A stretch of DNA of 64,000 nt from Cohnella silvisoli. GTDB taxonomy: Bacteria; Bacillota; Bacilli; Paenibacillales; Paenibacillaceae. Below, one piece after another: positions 1 to 9,045 of this stretch (positions are counted from its first letter, which is position 1; each line of letters opens with the position of its first letter). Under the pieces are notes generated by a model. It made no database searches and was not told where the DNA came from. It saw only the letters and a list, made by a program, of their open reading frames with translations. A program made the translations under genes and the position numbers. Where the stretch lies: assembly GCF_021190915.1 (NCBI RefSeq), contig NZ_JAIOAP010000002.1, forward strand, positions 666,983 to 730,982. Direction: 5' to 3'.

Positions 1-1
1 A

Positions 2-262
2 AATGAAGTTTTACAGCAGGAATTCAACTTCCATCCGGTTTATATCGCCAGGTGCGTGAAACAGGCGTTCGGCTGCTCCCCTCTGGAGTACTTGGCCCGA
101 TACCGTATTGAGCAATCCAAGCTGTTAATGATGAATACCACTCTTCCGATCCAACAAATAGCAATGGAAGTTGGCTTCCACCATCAAACTTATTTCTCCC
201 ATACGTTCCGCAAGCTGGAAAACATGGCGCCAAGCGTGTTCCGCAAACAGTTTATTCAGTAA
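2..262 (+). CDS. AraC-family transcriptional regulator, C-terminal part (5' end outside window)
   Basis: The reading frame is open from the window edge to a TAA at 260-262, so only the last 86 residues are visible. They form the second half of an AraC/XylS DNA-binding domain: a recognition helix region (HPVYIARCVKQAFG), then SPLEYLARYRIEQSKLLM, then the second helix-turn-helix IQQIAMEVGFHHQTYFSHTF. This layout is typical for the C-terminus of one-component AraC regulators or YesN-type response regulators, and the N-terminal sensing part cannot be seen. It converges with the secreted beta-helix gene that ends at 336. Which operon it controls is unknown; the adjacent sugar uptake cassette is a plausible target by position only. 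Confidence 0.85.
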   Translation, partial: NEVLQQEFNFHPVYIARCVKQAFGCSPLEYLARYRIEQSKLLMMNTTLPIQQIAMEVGFHHQTYFSHTFRKLENMAPSVFRKQFIQ

Positions 263-293
263 TTTACAACCGTTTATGCTTGACTACAAAAGA

Positions 294-318
294 AAACCGA
301 CAGCAGTGCTGCCGGTTT
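294..318 (-). terminator. rho-independent terminator of the beta-helix gene
   Basis: Inverted repeat AAACCG...CGGTTT with an inner CAGCA/TGCTG extension. Read on the minus strand it is followed by a T-rich run (TTTTCTTTT). It sits between the converging ends of the AraC gene and the beta-helix gene. Confidence 0.6.
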
Positions 319-335
319 CCGTAATACCAAGGGAG

Positions 336-3300
336 TTAGTTGGACAACACCCTTATTTCATTTACCCTGGCAAAACCGCTTCCCGCATCCCCTTGGTTAC
401 AGTAAACCCGTACCTTGGAGCCCGTCACCGGAGTAAAAGTATGAACCCGGATCGCTTGCGTATTGCCTGTCACGGCAGGGAAGCAATCCACCCAAGCGGT
501 TCCGTTCCAATACTGAATTTGATAACCTCGCAATTCATATCCACTCGTCGTATAGAGATCGACACGGCCGAACGTTTTGTTCTCTCCGAAATCGACCTGA
601 ACCCATTGCGGCATCGTCGTGCTTGCGCTTGCCCAGCCGTTGAAATCGGTTGTCGCCGCATCGTCGATGACTTTGGAAGCCGCATAACCGTTTGCGGTAT
701 CCGTAGTTGAAGCCGAGGCTGTCCCCCCCACTGCTAGGTGTGACGGCCAGGAGTAAGAACCGTTAATGACCCTCACCTGATCTACGCTGAAAGTTCCTGA
801 GCTTGTCAAGTCGTTGACGGGATCGATGCGCAGCTGTTTAAGGGTGCCTGTCCACCCAGGCACATCGCCCATATTGATGCTGTATTCCGAAAATACGGCG
901 GTGTTCGGATTCAAATCGAATTCCTTGGATTTGGTTTCATTAAACGTCGAATCCGATGTGGTTGTAAAAAACACTTTCGCTTTCTTGCCCGCGGTTCCAT
1001 TTTTCAGTTTGATCGATATCGTCTTATTAGTTGTAATATTCGTTGCCAGATTATCCGGAGAAAGCATCTGCGGATCGCTGTTGGTCAGCGTCCCGTTAAG
1101 CGATCCTCCGGCTGTCGTGAACGAAGCGATATTGGGAGTAGTCCATCCTTCCGTATCCCCGTTCGTATTGAACTCCCATGTTTTGACGTAAGAATTATCA
1201 AACCGGAGCCAGTTCAGGTTCACATTCCCGCCAACGATTTCCAGCTTGATCACTTTATGTCCTCCCGTCACATCCACATTGTTCAAGGTGACATCCGACC
1301 AGACGTTATTGGCGGGCGGATTAAATGTGCCCAGCAAAATGCCGTCAAGCCAGAGCTTGACGCTACCGGCGCCCGTCAGGCCTTTGGCGCGCAGCGTAAT
1401 ATCGTATTTGCCGCTGAACACGATGGCGGAATACTTCATCCACTCTCCGTTAGCCGTAGATATCACTTCATAGCCGCCGCCCGTATCGGCACTCGCCCCT
1501 ATGTCCACACCTTCGCCGGTTCGATACTGACCGCCGCTGTTCGAACTGCCGGTGTCATGATACCCGATTCCTCCCCCGCCGAGATCGAAATCCTCAGCTT
1601 CAATAAACGAAGGGAAACGTTCGGAATAGCCATAAGGCTGAAGCGGTATCGAAGGCTGTGCGGGCGGCGTTGGATCATTATAAATCTCAATCTCGCTTAA
1701 CCGCGCAAAGCCGTCCTGCTGCACATTCCCATCATTCATATACACCCTGAATTTGGAGCTAGTGACGGCAGGAAACGAATAAGTCAGATGATCCATCCGG
1801 TTGCCCTTTACCTCCGGAATGATGTTCACCCACTGCGTGCCATTATAATATTGCAGAATAAACCCCTTCTGCTCCCAGTCCTTCTTCGAATACAGCTCTA
1901 CCCGATTGTAGGTTTTGTTCGCACCGAAATCGATTTCCACTGTTGCCGGCAGCCCGCTCGCCGCGTTGGACCAGCCTTTCCACACCGCATTATTATTGTC
2001 GCCGTCCACCAGATAAGCGGACGAATAATTAGGGTCGCTATAGGTGGAAGAAGCCGTCGTTGTCGCTCCAAGTGCCAGATTAACGTCCGGGGATGAATAT
2101 TTATACACTTGAAACTCTTTGAGTCCTGCCCAATTCCCATCATTTGAGCCGGTCACCGTCAGCTTGACGTATCTGTAGGTCCCTCTCACAGCGTCGGTTA
2201 AACGATCAATATTAGTGCCCTCAATCGTTTTATCAAGCACAACATCCCAACTCACGTTATCGTTCGAGCCTTCGATTTTATAATAATACCGTGTCATCGC
2301 CTGATGAGTTTTGTACCGGTCTTTCTGTCTGAGCTTGTCCACTTTCGTAATCTGTTTAATGAAAGCCAGCTTCTCCGGTTGGCCGAGATCGACTTGCAAA
2401 TATTGAGGAAAAGAAGGCCCGGTAGCGCCCCAATTCGTCGCCTCATTGCCATCCACCGCGTTCGCGGCTGTCCCGGACGAGGCCGTCGCCGGCTTTCCTT
2501 GGGAAATGGGGGTGATGTTGGTCCGGGTATTATTAGATACAGTAAAATAGGACAAAATGGTCGGCAACGTGGTGCAGTTATCATTATTGCCGCAATCATA
2601 ATCGGGGAGTGTCGAATCATAGGAAACAAACTTGTTATTGCTGATCGTGCCAAGAGGCTTTAATCCTTCTTCGAAATAATAGTGGATCGCTCCGGTTTTG
2701 TAAGGATAATCTCTTGACCAGTCGACGAACGTATTGTTGGCGATCGTAATGTTCTTATTGGGCCAATGGATATTGTAAGTAACGAGCACCGCATAAGCGT
2801 CAATTCCAACAAAAGTGCTGTTGATCAGCTTAACATTGTTGTTGCCGCCTTCGAAATCAAAGCCGCAGCCGTCAAACCCTACGTCCGGATGTCTCTGGGC
2901 GTTGGATGCCCTTATCCCGTCGAACGTCACATTATTCGAATAAGCGACAAGAAAAGCCGTTCCCCCGTAACGGACATATTCAAAGCCGGTGTCGTCCGTC
3001 GTAACATTTTTCACCAGACCGTTGTCGATAAATTCCAGGCTGTAACCGAATATTCCGCCTTTTTCCGTGACGCAGTTCTCGATCAACAGACCGTCAATTC
3101 GTCCGGCATCCTCCCAACCGTAATAGAAACCCCGGTGAATCGGACCGATCCCGCTGAACGATACATCCACATTATAAAAGGTGCTGTTTTTAAGCGTAAA
3201 ATTTTTCAGAACGACCGGTTGATTGTGGTGGAGCAGCGAACCCTTATCGACCGATGCCTTGATCGTAACCCCGGTCGAGGATTGACTCCAGTCCCAATAG

Positions 3301-3839
3301 GCATTCAACTGTTCCGGCGTCAGCTTGGCTGCGGTCATGCTGTTCTTGGAATGATCCATATCATGGAAATAAATATTTTCGATCCAAATGTAATCATTAT
3401 TGTAGGAATGATCGTACGTGAGCTCGATCCCTTCCCAAGCATGGCTGAGCTCCAGATTGGTAATTTCCCAGCCTTGCAGCCCGTCCATCTTGATGCAGAT
3501 GCTGTCAACGGTATTGGGGCTGATATGCGGTCTCGCTCCCGTACCGTAGGAGGAAAGAAGGATCGGATTTACGGCCGTCCCGCTTCCATGCAGCGTCAAC
3601 GTTTCGTTATTCCACGTATCGCCGCTTTTCAGCAAAATCTGATCGTCCGCAGCGAAAGTTATACCGGAAACTTTGGAAAGGGTTTTCCATGGCGTAGAGG
3701 TACTAGTCCCGTTATTGCCGTCGTTACCGGAAGTACTCACATAATAAGTGGCCGCGTGCGTCGTTTCCGCATTGACCACGATGCCAAGCACGATAAACAG
3801 AAACAACCCGCCAATGAGCATGAACCATTTCTTGTACAC
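336..3839 (-). CDS. secreted right-handed beta-helix protein with F5/8 type C and CBM6-like modules
   Basis: About 1167 residues with a signal peptide (hydrophobic run WFMLIGGLFLFIVLGIVV). Order: parallel beta-helix fold, residues about 30-440, of the pectate-lyase-like type (starts TYYVSTSGNDGNNG); F5/8 type C module, about 445-590; a second one, about 590-725; a CBM6-like module (IEAEDFDLGGGGIGYHDTGS), about 745-885; a beta-sandwich region, about 890-1030; a third F5/8 C module to the end. Such proteins are extracellular polysaccharide lyases or hydrolases with sugar-binding modules; the exact substrate cannot be read. An upstream in-frame ATG at 3854 exists, but the Shine-Dalgarno GGAGGG lies inside that extension and points to the GTG at 3839. 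It starts 47 bp after the second permease gene, so it is probably the last gene of importer cassette 1. Confidence 0.85.
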   Translation of the reverse strand: MYKKWFMLIGGLFLFIVLGIVVNAETTHAATYYVSTSGNDGNNGTSTSTPWKTLSKVSGITFAADDQILLKSGDTWNNETLTLHGSGTAVNPILLSSYGTGARPHISPNTVDSICIKMDGLQGWEITNLELSHAWEGIELTYDHSYNNDYIWIENIYFHDMDHSKNSMTAAKLTPEQLNAYWDWSQSSTGVTIKASVDKGSLLHHNQPVVLKNFTLKNSTFYNVDVSFSGIGPIHRGFYYGWEDAGRIDGLLIENCVTEKGGIFGYSLEFIDNGLVKNVTTDDTGFEYVRYGGTAFLVAYSNNVTFDGIRASNAQRHPDVGFDGCGFDFEGGNNNVKLINSTFVGIDAYAVLVTYNIHWPNKNITIANNTFVDWSRDYPYKTGAIHYYFEEGLKPLGTISNNKFVSYDSTLPDYDCGNNDNCTTLPTILSYFTVSNNTRTNITPISQGKPATASSGTAANAVDGNEATNWGATGPSFPQYLQVDLGQPEKLAFIKQITKVDKLRQKDRYKTHQAMTRYYYKIEGSNDNVSWDVVLDKTIEGTNIDRLTDAVRGTYRYVKLTVTGSNDGNWAGLKEFQVYKYSSPDVNLALGATTTASSTYSDPNYSSAYLVDGDNNNAVWKGWSNAASGLPATVEIDFGANKTYNRVELYSKKDWEQKGFILQYYNGTQWVNIIPEVKGNRMDHLTYSFPAVTSSKFRVYMNDGNVQQDGFARLSEIEIYNDPTPPAQPSIPLQPYGYSERFPSFIEAEDFDLGGGGIGYHDTGSSNSGGQYRTGEGVDIGASADTGGGYEVISTANGEWMKYSAIVFSGKYDITLRAKGLTGAGSVKLWLDGILLGTFNPPANNVWSDVTLNNVDVTGGHKVIKLEIVGGNVNLNWLRFDNSYVKTWEFNTNGDTEGWTTPNIASFTTAGGSLNGTLTNSDPQMLSPDNLATNITTNKTISIKLKNGTAGKKAKVFFTTTSDSTFNETKSKEFDLNPNTAVFSEYSINMGDVPGWTGTLKQLRIDPVNDLTSSGTFSVDQVRVINGSYSWPSHLAVGGTASASTTDTANGYAASKVIDDAATTDFNGWASASTTMPQWVQVDFGENKTFGRVDLYTTSGYELRGYQIQYWNGTAWVDCFPAVTGNTQAIRVHTFTPVTGSKVRVYCNQGDAGSGFARVNEIRVLSN

Positions 3840-3885
3840 TTCGAATCCCTCCATTTAGTAGTGATTTTCGAAGAACGCGGGCGGG

Positions 3886-4713
3886 CTAACCCTTCACGGA
3901 GCCGACAACCAGTCCCTTCAACAAGAAATTTTGGGTAAACAGAAAGAACAAAATCATCGGAAGGGCGGAAACCATGCATAAGGCGTACACGGGTCCCCAA
4001 TCCACGGTGTTGTTGGTGCCCATAAATTTGTAGATCGTCATCATCAGGGTGCTGACCTCGCTGGAATTCAAGTAAATCAAAGGACCGGAGAAATCGTTCC
4101 AATACCAGTAAATCGTTGTCGTAACGATTGTGGCCGAGGCAGGCGCCATCAGCGGAAATATGATTTTGACGAAAGTCTCGAAGCGGCCGCAGCCGTCGAT
4201 AAAAGCCGATTCTTCCAGCGCCTCCGGGATCGACTTGATAAAGCCGGCGTAAAATAACGAGGCAAAGACGGAGCCGCCCGCAACATAGAGGATGATCAGA
4301 AACGGCATCGTGTTGATCAAATGTGTGGCAACCCCTATTTTATATACCGGAATCATGCTCATCTGCGTTGGAATAATGATCCCGCCGGCAAATAAATAAT
4401 AGATCATGCGGATCGGTTTTCTCCGGGAACGGCCGATCATATATCCGGCCATGGAAGATAAAACAACGATGAAAAGCAGCGTAAAAAAACAAATCGTAAT
4501 CGTTAGCCCGATTGACGCAAAGAAATTGGAGTTTTGAAACATGCGAATGTAATTATCCCAATTCAGCAAGTTGGGCATATAGAAAATTTCGAATAAATGG
4601 TCTTTGTCCTTGAAAGTATTCAGGAAAAACAGAACAAACGGAATCAAAAATAGGAATGCCAGAATATAAGTTATCAGCTGTACGGCGAGCTTTCCTGCAA
4701 GTGCGCTTCTCAT
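3886..4713 (-). CDS. CUT1 sugar ABC transporter permease (MalG/AraQ type)
   Basis: 275 residues, the usual length for the MalG-type inner-membrane subunit of CUT1 importers. Six hydrophobic segments are visible. The cytoplasmic EAA loop that contacts the ATPase is at about residues 164-185 (EALEESAFIDGCGRFE). The C-terminus VVGSVKG matches the typical KG ending of this subunit. Its start overlaps the end of the MalF-type gene by one base (4713), indicating translational coupling. It belongs to the cassette running from the binding protein at 5666-7024. No ATPase gene is present, so a shared MsmX-like ATPase elsewhere is expected from family knowledge. Confidence 0.92.
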   Translation of the reverse strand: MRSALAGKLAVQLITYILAFLFLIPFVLFFLNTFKDKDHLFEIFYMPNLLNWDNYIRMFQNSNFFASIGLTITICFFTLLFIVVLSSMAGYMIGRSRRKPIRMIYYLFAGGIIIPTQMSMIPVYKIGVATHLINTMPFLIILYVAGGSVFASLFYAGFIKSIPEALEESAFIDGCGRFETFVKIIFPLMAPASATIVTTTIYWYWNDFSGPLIYLNSSEVSTLMMTIYKFMGTNNTVDWGPVYALCMVSALPMILFFLFTQNFLLKGLVVGSVKG

Positions 4714-5591
4714 TACACTTGAACCTCCCTGCTTCGTGTCGCTCTCATTTGCAGAAGGGATACGATCGCTACGAACAGGAACAATACAATTCCCCCTGCT
4801 GTCGCATAGCCGTAGTTATAATAAGTGAACGCCTGTCTGTAAATGATCATGGCCAGCGTGTTAGAAGCGTCCCCGGGCCCCCCGTTCGTCATAATAAAAG
4901 GCAGATCGAAAACGCGCAGCGTCGACGAAAGCCCTAGGAAAGTCACCAGTGTAATCGATGGCATCAATAGCGGAAACGTTATATATTTGAATTTGGCTAC
5001 CGGACCGGCTCCATCGATTTGCGCGGCTTCGTACAATTCGGAAGGAATGGAATTCAAGCCGGCCAGAAAGACGATAATGCCGAAGCCTACTCCGCCCCAA
5101 ATCATGATCACGACCAATGCGGGTATGACGGTGTCGTAATTGCCCAGCCATTCGCTCGCGAGCGATCCGAGGCCGAGCGACCGCAGAACTTGATTAATAG
5201 AACCGTTATAATGATAGATCAGCGTCCATACGATAGACATCGTAATAAAGCTAACGACTCCGGGAAGATAAAATATCGTTCTGAGCACCTTTTGCATTTT
5301 GCCCGTCCGGTTTAAAGCGAGCGCTAGAAGCAGACTAAGTCCATTGCCAATCACTAATCCGGTCAGCGCAAAGATGAGCGTATTCTTCAAAGCAATCCAG
5401 AAGCTTTCTTCATAGAACAGCCTCGTAAAATTGTCGAATCCGATAAACACCGGCTGCGAAAACCCGTCCCATTGCGTCATGGAATAATATAAGGAACCGA
5501 TGAACGGCCAAATGACGAAAATTAGAAACAGCAATAACGTCGGCGCTACGAACAAAATTTCCACTAAAAAATTCTTTATGCCTTTATGCAC
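4713..5591 (-). CDS. CUT1 sugar ABC transporter permease (MalF/UgpA type)
   Basis: 292 residues from a GTG at 5591, which has an AGGTG-type ribosome binding site in front. An upstream ATG (5654) would place the start inside the intercistronic hairpin at 5620-5659, so it is rejected. Six membrane segments are visible, starting with EILFVAPTLLLFLIFVIWPF. The EAA loop is at about residues 184-208 (ELYEAAQIDGAGPVAKF). It forms the membrane channel together with the 3886-4713 product and takes substrate from the lipoprotein encoded just upstream. The imported sugar is probably an oligosaccharide released by the neighbouring beta-helix enzyme, but this is inferred from position only. Confidence 0.92.
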   Translation of the reverse strand: MHKGIKNFLVEILFVAPTLLLFLIFVIWPFIGSLYYSMTQWDGFSQPVFIGFDNFTRLFYEESFWIALKNTLIFALTGLVIGNGLSLLLALALNRTGKMQKVLRTIFYLPGVVSFITMSIVWTLIYHYNGSINQVLRSLGLGSLASEWLGNYDTVIPALVVIMIWGGVGFGIIVFLAGLNSIPSELYEAAQIDGAGPVAKFKYITFPLLMPSITLVTFLGLSSTLRVFDLPFIMTNGGPGDASNTLAMIIYRQAFTYYNYGYATAGGIVLFLFVAIVSLLQMRATRSREVQV

Positions 5592-5619
5592 AACAGCACC
5601 TGCTCTCAAGTTGTATAAC

Positions 5620-5659
5620 AAAGGATGCAGCAACATGTACGTCTGCCGCTGCATCCTTT
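5620..5659 (-). terminator. intercistronic hairpin between binding protein and permeases
   Basis: Twelve-base perfect inverted repeat (AAAGGATGCAGC / GCTGCATCCTTT) with a 16-base loop, right after the binding-protein stop codon. The T tail is weak, so partial termination or protection of the binding-protein mRNA 3' end is more likely than full termination. That would give more binding protein than permease, as in malE-malF. Confidence 0.7.
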
Positions 5660-5665
5660 TCCTTG

Positions 5666-7024
5666 TTACTCCGGTGGATTAATCAGTGCTTTGTCCTGCT
5701 CGAGCGCTCGATCCACTTCGTCCAACCACTTTGGTTCAAACTTCTTGCCGGCCAATATTTTCGTAAAGATTTTGGTGAATATATCCCCGGTGGACGGAGG
5801 CAAATACCGTCCGGCAATGACCGATTTGGTCGATCCCACAACTTGCAGGAAATCCTTGTTGCCAATTTCCTTGTAATCGATATCGATCCCTTTCATCGCC
5901 GGGAAAGTTCCCGAATCCTTGTCTCTGACGATTTGTGCTTTAGGATCGTACATAGCTGTGACTAGGTCTTTAGCCCGCTGAACATCTTTGGTCTTGGCGT
6001 TAACGGCGGTTAACACGCCTGATCCGACGCTTAATACAGGCCCTCCTTTGTCGTGCGGCAGGGCGAAAAATCCCGTTTCCATTCCGCCCTTATCCTTCAT
6101 CTCGCTGTTTACAAGCCCGGCAATGTAAGAACCGTGTATAATCATCGCCGCTTTGCCGTCTTCGAACAGTTTTCTTTGCAAATCCCAGCCGTTGCTCAAC
6201 GCATCCGGCCCGAAGTAACCTTTCTCATACAACAACTGAAGCTTCTGAAAGGCAGCTTGAATTTCAGGTCCGTTGACTTTTTTCTTGCCGTTGTACACAT
6301 CCAATTCAAACGAGTCGCTGCCATATTCGTTCGGAGTGAATACGCTGACCGTCATGCCGGCCACCCATCCGTCCTTAAACCCGCCGGCAAAAGGCGTAAT
6401 TCCTTGCGTTTTGAAAGTTTCCGCTATTTGCAGAAGCTCATCCCATGATTTGGGAGGCGTCATATTGTTGTCGGCGAACAGCTTTCTGTTGTACCACACC
6501 CCGTTCGTTGAGATATCGAACGGTGCGGCGTAGATTGCGCCTTTATAAGTCGACTGGATCTTGGCTGAACCATCGATGCTGGCGACAAATGGCATGTCCG
6601 ACAAATCCGTGAGGTATCCGGCTTTGGCGAACAACGGAATTTGCGTCCATTGCAATTGAACGACATCCGCTGCAGACGCTGAAGCCATCTGGGCTTTTAA
6701 TACATCAAAGTACTTATCGCTCGGCGTGTTGAGATATTCGATTTTTGCATTCGGATATTTTTCCTTATAAATCGCTTCGAATGTTTCCCGGTAAGCCTTA
6801 ACGATCCCCAAAGGCTCATCGGCCAAGTTCCAACTTGAAACCGTAATCGTGAACGCTTCGTCGTTCTTGGATTCGGCAGTGCCGCTCTCCGCCGGGGTGC
6901 CGCTGCTAGAAGCTTCATTCGTCTTCTCCGGCGAAGACGAAGTATTGGAGTTGGAGCCGCAACCGGCAATCAAACTCACGATCAACAAACAGGCAAACAG
7001 TTGTACCCCCATCTTTTTCAACAA
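5666..7024 (-). CDS. extracellular sugar-binding lipoprotein (family 1 solute-binding protein)
   Basis: 452 residues. It starts with TTG at 7024 behind GGGAGG. The signal sequence ends in a lipobox (LIAGC, Cys about 22), followed by a Ser/Thr/Glu-rich linker to about residue 58. The rest is a bilobal family 1 binding protein (ITVSSWNLADEP..., then DVVQLQWTQIPLFAKAGYL, and a C-terminal stretch rich in acidic residues). It would be anchored on the outer face of the membrane and deliver oligosaccharides to the permeases at 3886-5591. It is the first gene of the operon, with a cre-like site at 7058-7071 upstream, and is transcribed divergently from the sensor kinase at 7237. The ligand is unknown. 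Confidence 0.93.
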   Translation of the reverse strand: MLKKMGVQLFACLLIVSLIAGCGSNSNTSSSPEKTNEASSSGTPAESGTAESKNDEAFTITVSSWNLADEPLGIVKAYRETFEAIYKEKYPNAKIEYLNTPSDKYFDVLKAQMASASAADVVQLQWTQIPLFAKAGYLTDLSDMPFVASIDGSAKIQSTYKGAIYAAPFDISTNGVWYNRKLFADNNMTPPKSWDELLQIAETFKTQGITPFAGGFKDGWVAGMTVSVFTPNEYGSDSFELDVYNGKKKVNGPEIQAAFQKLQLLYEKGYFGPDALSNGWDLQRKLFEDGKAAMIIHGSYIAGLVNSEMKDKGGMETGFFALPHDKGGPVLSVGSGVLTAVNAKTKDVQRAKDLVTAMYDPKAQIVRDKDSGTFPAMKGIDIDYKEIGNKDFLQVVGSTKSVIAGRYLPPSTGDIFTKIFTKILAGKKFEPKWLDEVDRALEQDKALINPPE

Positions 7025-7236
7025 AATTGCTGCCTCCCTTTTCTTGAAGCCGATATTTGTAAGCGCTTGTAATGATCATTACAATTCAAATTATAGACAC
7101 CCTGCCGGGTTGGAAACAGGTTAAAATAATTGATATTGGGAGTAATTTATTGACGAGAATATCCAGCGGTCACGAAAATAAACGAATGCCGTGTTATGAT
7201 AATTAAACCAAAATATCTTTAATCGGGGAGATTGTT
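7025..7236. promoter_or_regulatory. divergent promoter region of cassette 1 and its kinase operon
   Basis: 212 bp between divergent genes. It holds the cre-like site and an extended -10-like TGTTATGAT at 7192-7200 for the kinase operon. No clear -35 box was seen for either direction. Confidence 0.4.
7058..7071. promoter_or_regulatory. cre-like site (CcpA), upstream of importer cassette 1
   Basis: TGTAAGCGCTTGTA: one mismatch (penultimate C to T) to the TGWAANCGNTNNCA consensus, with a perfect AAGCGCTT core. It lies 34 bp upstream of the binding-protein start, where repression by CcpA would be expected. This is a motif match only. Confidence 0.5.
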
Positions 7237-9024
7237 TTGTTCAAAATAACAGATTTGTTCAAGAATACAATGGCATTCCGGTTGTTCATCATCTATGTTC
7301 TGGTTATCTCTTTTCCCCTTTTTATTTACGGTCTCATCTCTTACAAGCTCTCGGCAGCGAACGTCGAAGCGGACTACATCAAGTATAAGGAAAATGTAAC
7401 AGCGCAAATGATCCGCAACATCGATGAGAATATGCTGGCCCTGCAGAAGCAATCCTCCGCCTTATTCCTGATCAGCAAGGAAATCAACTATTTTCTAGGT
7501 CCATCCGCGCTGGCTTACAGCGATCAATATTTCGAAGTCAAAGAACGAATGGACAAATATTTTCTCGCGTTATTGCAAATGAACAGCAAGCTGAACGGCA
7601 TTACGCTAATTGATTCGAAAGGCGATGTTAAATACGCCATCAATGTTCAAGGGAAAAATTCGGTGCTCGGTACGGTAGCGGATGAAAACTGGTTTAAAGA
7701 GACGTTAAAGCTGAATGGGGCGCCTTATTTTCTGGATCCGCATACGAACGACTTTATCTTTAACGAGAACAAGATCAACGTCATCTCCGTCTCGCAATCG
7801 ATAATAGACTACTCTATCAATCAGTCGGTCGGCGTTCTGCTCGTGGATCAGAATGTGGATCATTTCTTTAACGATGTCGCCAAAATCAACCTTCAGGAAG
7901 ACGAACAAATCGCCATTATTAGTAAAACCGGTAACTTGATTTATTCGAATATCAAGCTGGATGAAGCCACCAAAGAGGCGTTGCTGGATGCTAACAAGTC
8001 GAAAGCAGGAGCAAACTCCATGATCCGGATCAGCGACAAGCAACTGCTTCTGATTTCCAGTAAACCTTCCCAATACGGATTTCAAGTGATTTCGTTGCTG
8101 CCCCTGAGCGAGTTGCAGAAGAAAAGCTTGTTTCTCAAAGATATTTCCATTGTCATGCTTATTATCATTGCGATTATCATTTTCATCATCTCGATAGTTG
8201 TCGCGTATATGATCGTGAAGCCGCTGCGCAAATTGATGTCATCCTTCCGCAAGCTGGAGAAAGGACACTTCGATACGCGCGTTACAGTCAGAGGAAAGCA
8301 TGAACTTGCGCAGATCAATGCCGCTTTTAATAAAATGGCGGAAAACGTCGGCAGCTTGATACATGAGAAATACGAAGCGAATCTTCTTCGCAAGCAATCG
8401 GAATTCGACGCGCTCCAAAGTCAGATCAACCCTCATTTCCTGTATAACACGCTGTATTCGACCAAAGCGATCATCGACAACCATGATTATGACACCGCAT
8501 CCAACATGGTTCAGAATCTGGCCGAGATTTTCAGATACAGCTTGAATCAGGGCCGGCATCTGGTTGCGCTCAGCGATGAAATCGCCCACATCCGCAAATA
8601 TTTGTACCTGCTTGAAACGCGGTTCAAAGGCAAATACAAAATCGTATACGATATTGATGAATCTCTGCGGAGCTACGAATTGCCGCGTCTGACGTTGCAG
8701 CCGCTTGTCGAGAACGCCATCCGTCATGGTCTTGAAGAGAAGATGAGCGGTGAAATCCATATTTCTGCCAAATCAACCGGGGAGCATACGGTCATCTACA
8801 TCTTCGACAACGGCCGGGGAATGACGGAACAACGGGTTCAGGTTTTAAACGAAGCGATGAGTCATAATCGGGACGCCATATTCAAAGAAGACGGCCATAT
8901 TGGAATGATTAATGTCAATTCGCGTATCAAGCTGCATTTCGGCCCGGCATTCGGCATCAAAGTAAGCAGCAAACCGGACAAATTCACAACGGTAAAGATC
9001 ATTTTGCCCGGCATTCATCCTTAG
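7237..9024 (+). CDS. YesM-type sensor histidine kinase
   Basis: 595 residues, starting with TTG behind GGGGAG. Membrane helix 1 is at about residues 12-32; an extracellular sensor domain of Cache type (residues about 40-290) follows; helix 2 is at about 298-322 (VMLIIIAIIIFIISIVV). Then come HAMP (about 323-370), the His_kinase domain with phosphoacceptor His400 in NPHFLYNTL, and an HATPase domain with N box (PLVENAIRHG), G1 (DNGRGM) and GMINV. This is the layout of Paenibacillus/Bacillus YesM kinases, which control sugar uptake. It pairs with the response regulator 21 bp downstream. Divergent position next to cassette 1 suggests that this cassette is the target. Confidence 0.93.
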   Translation: MFKITDLFKNTMAFRLFIIYVLVISFPLFIYGLISYKLSAANVEADYIKYKENVTAQMIRNIDENMLALQKQSSALFLISKEINYFLGPSALAYSDQYFEVKERMDKYFLALLQMNSKLNGITLIDSKGDVKYAINVQGKNSVLGTVADENWFKETLKLNGAPYFLDPHTNDFIFNENKINVISVSQSIIDYSINQSVGVLLVDQNVDHFFNDVAKINLQEDEQIAIISKTGNLIYSNIKLDEATKEALLDANKSKAGANSMIRISDKQLLLISSKPSQYGFQVISLLPLSELQKKSLFLKDISIVMLIIIAIIIFIISIVVAYMIVKPLRKLMSSFRKLEKGHFDTRVTVRGKHELAQINAAFNKMAENVGSLIHEKYEANLLRKQSEFDALQSQINPHFLYNTLYSTKAIIDNHDYDTASNMVQNLAEIFRYSLNQGRHLVALSDEIAHIRKYLYLLETRFKGKYKIVYDIDESLRSYELPRLTLQPLVENAIRHGLEEKMSGEIHISAKSTGEHTVIYIFDNGRGMTEQRVQVLNEAMSHNRDAIFKEDGHIGMINVNSRIKLHFGPAFGIKVSSKPDKFTTVKIILPGIHP

Positions 9025-9045
9025 ATAACACAAGGAGCGTCCAAC

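Noticed and set aside
2766..3938. 390-residue open frame on the plus strand
   Set aside because: Complete antisense of the well-supported secreted beta-helix gene; composition and lack of start signal show it is a shadow.
5592..5654. Upstream ATG start for the MalF-type permease of cassette 1
   Set aside because: It would begin inside the intercistronic hairpin and has no ribosome binding site; GTG 5591 does.
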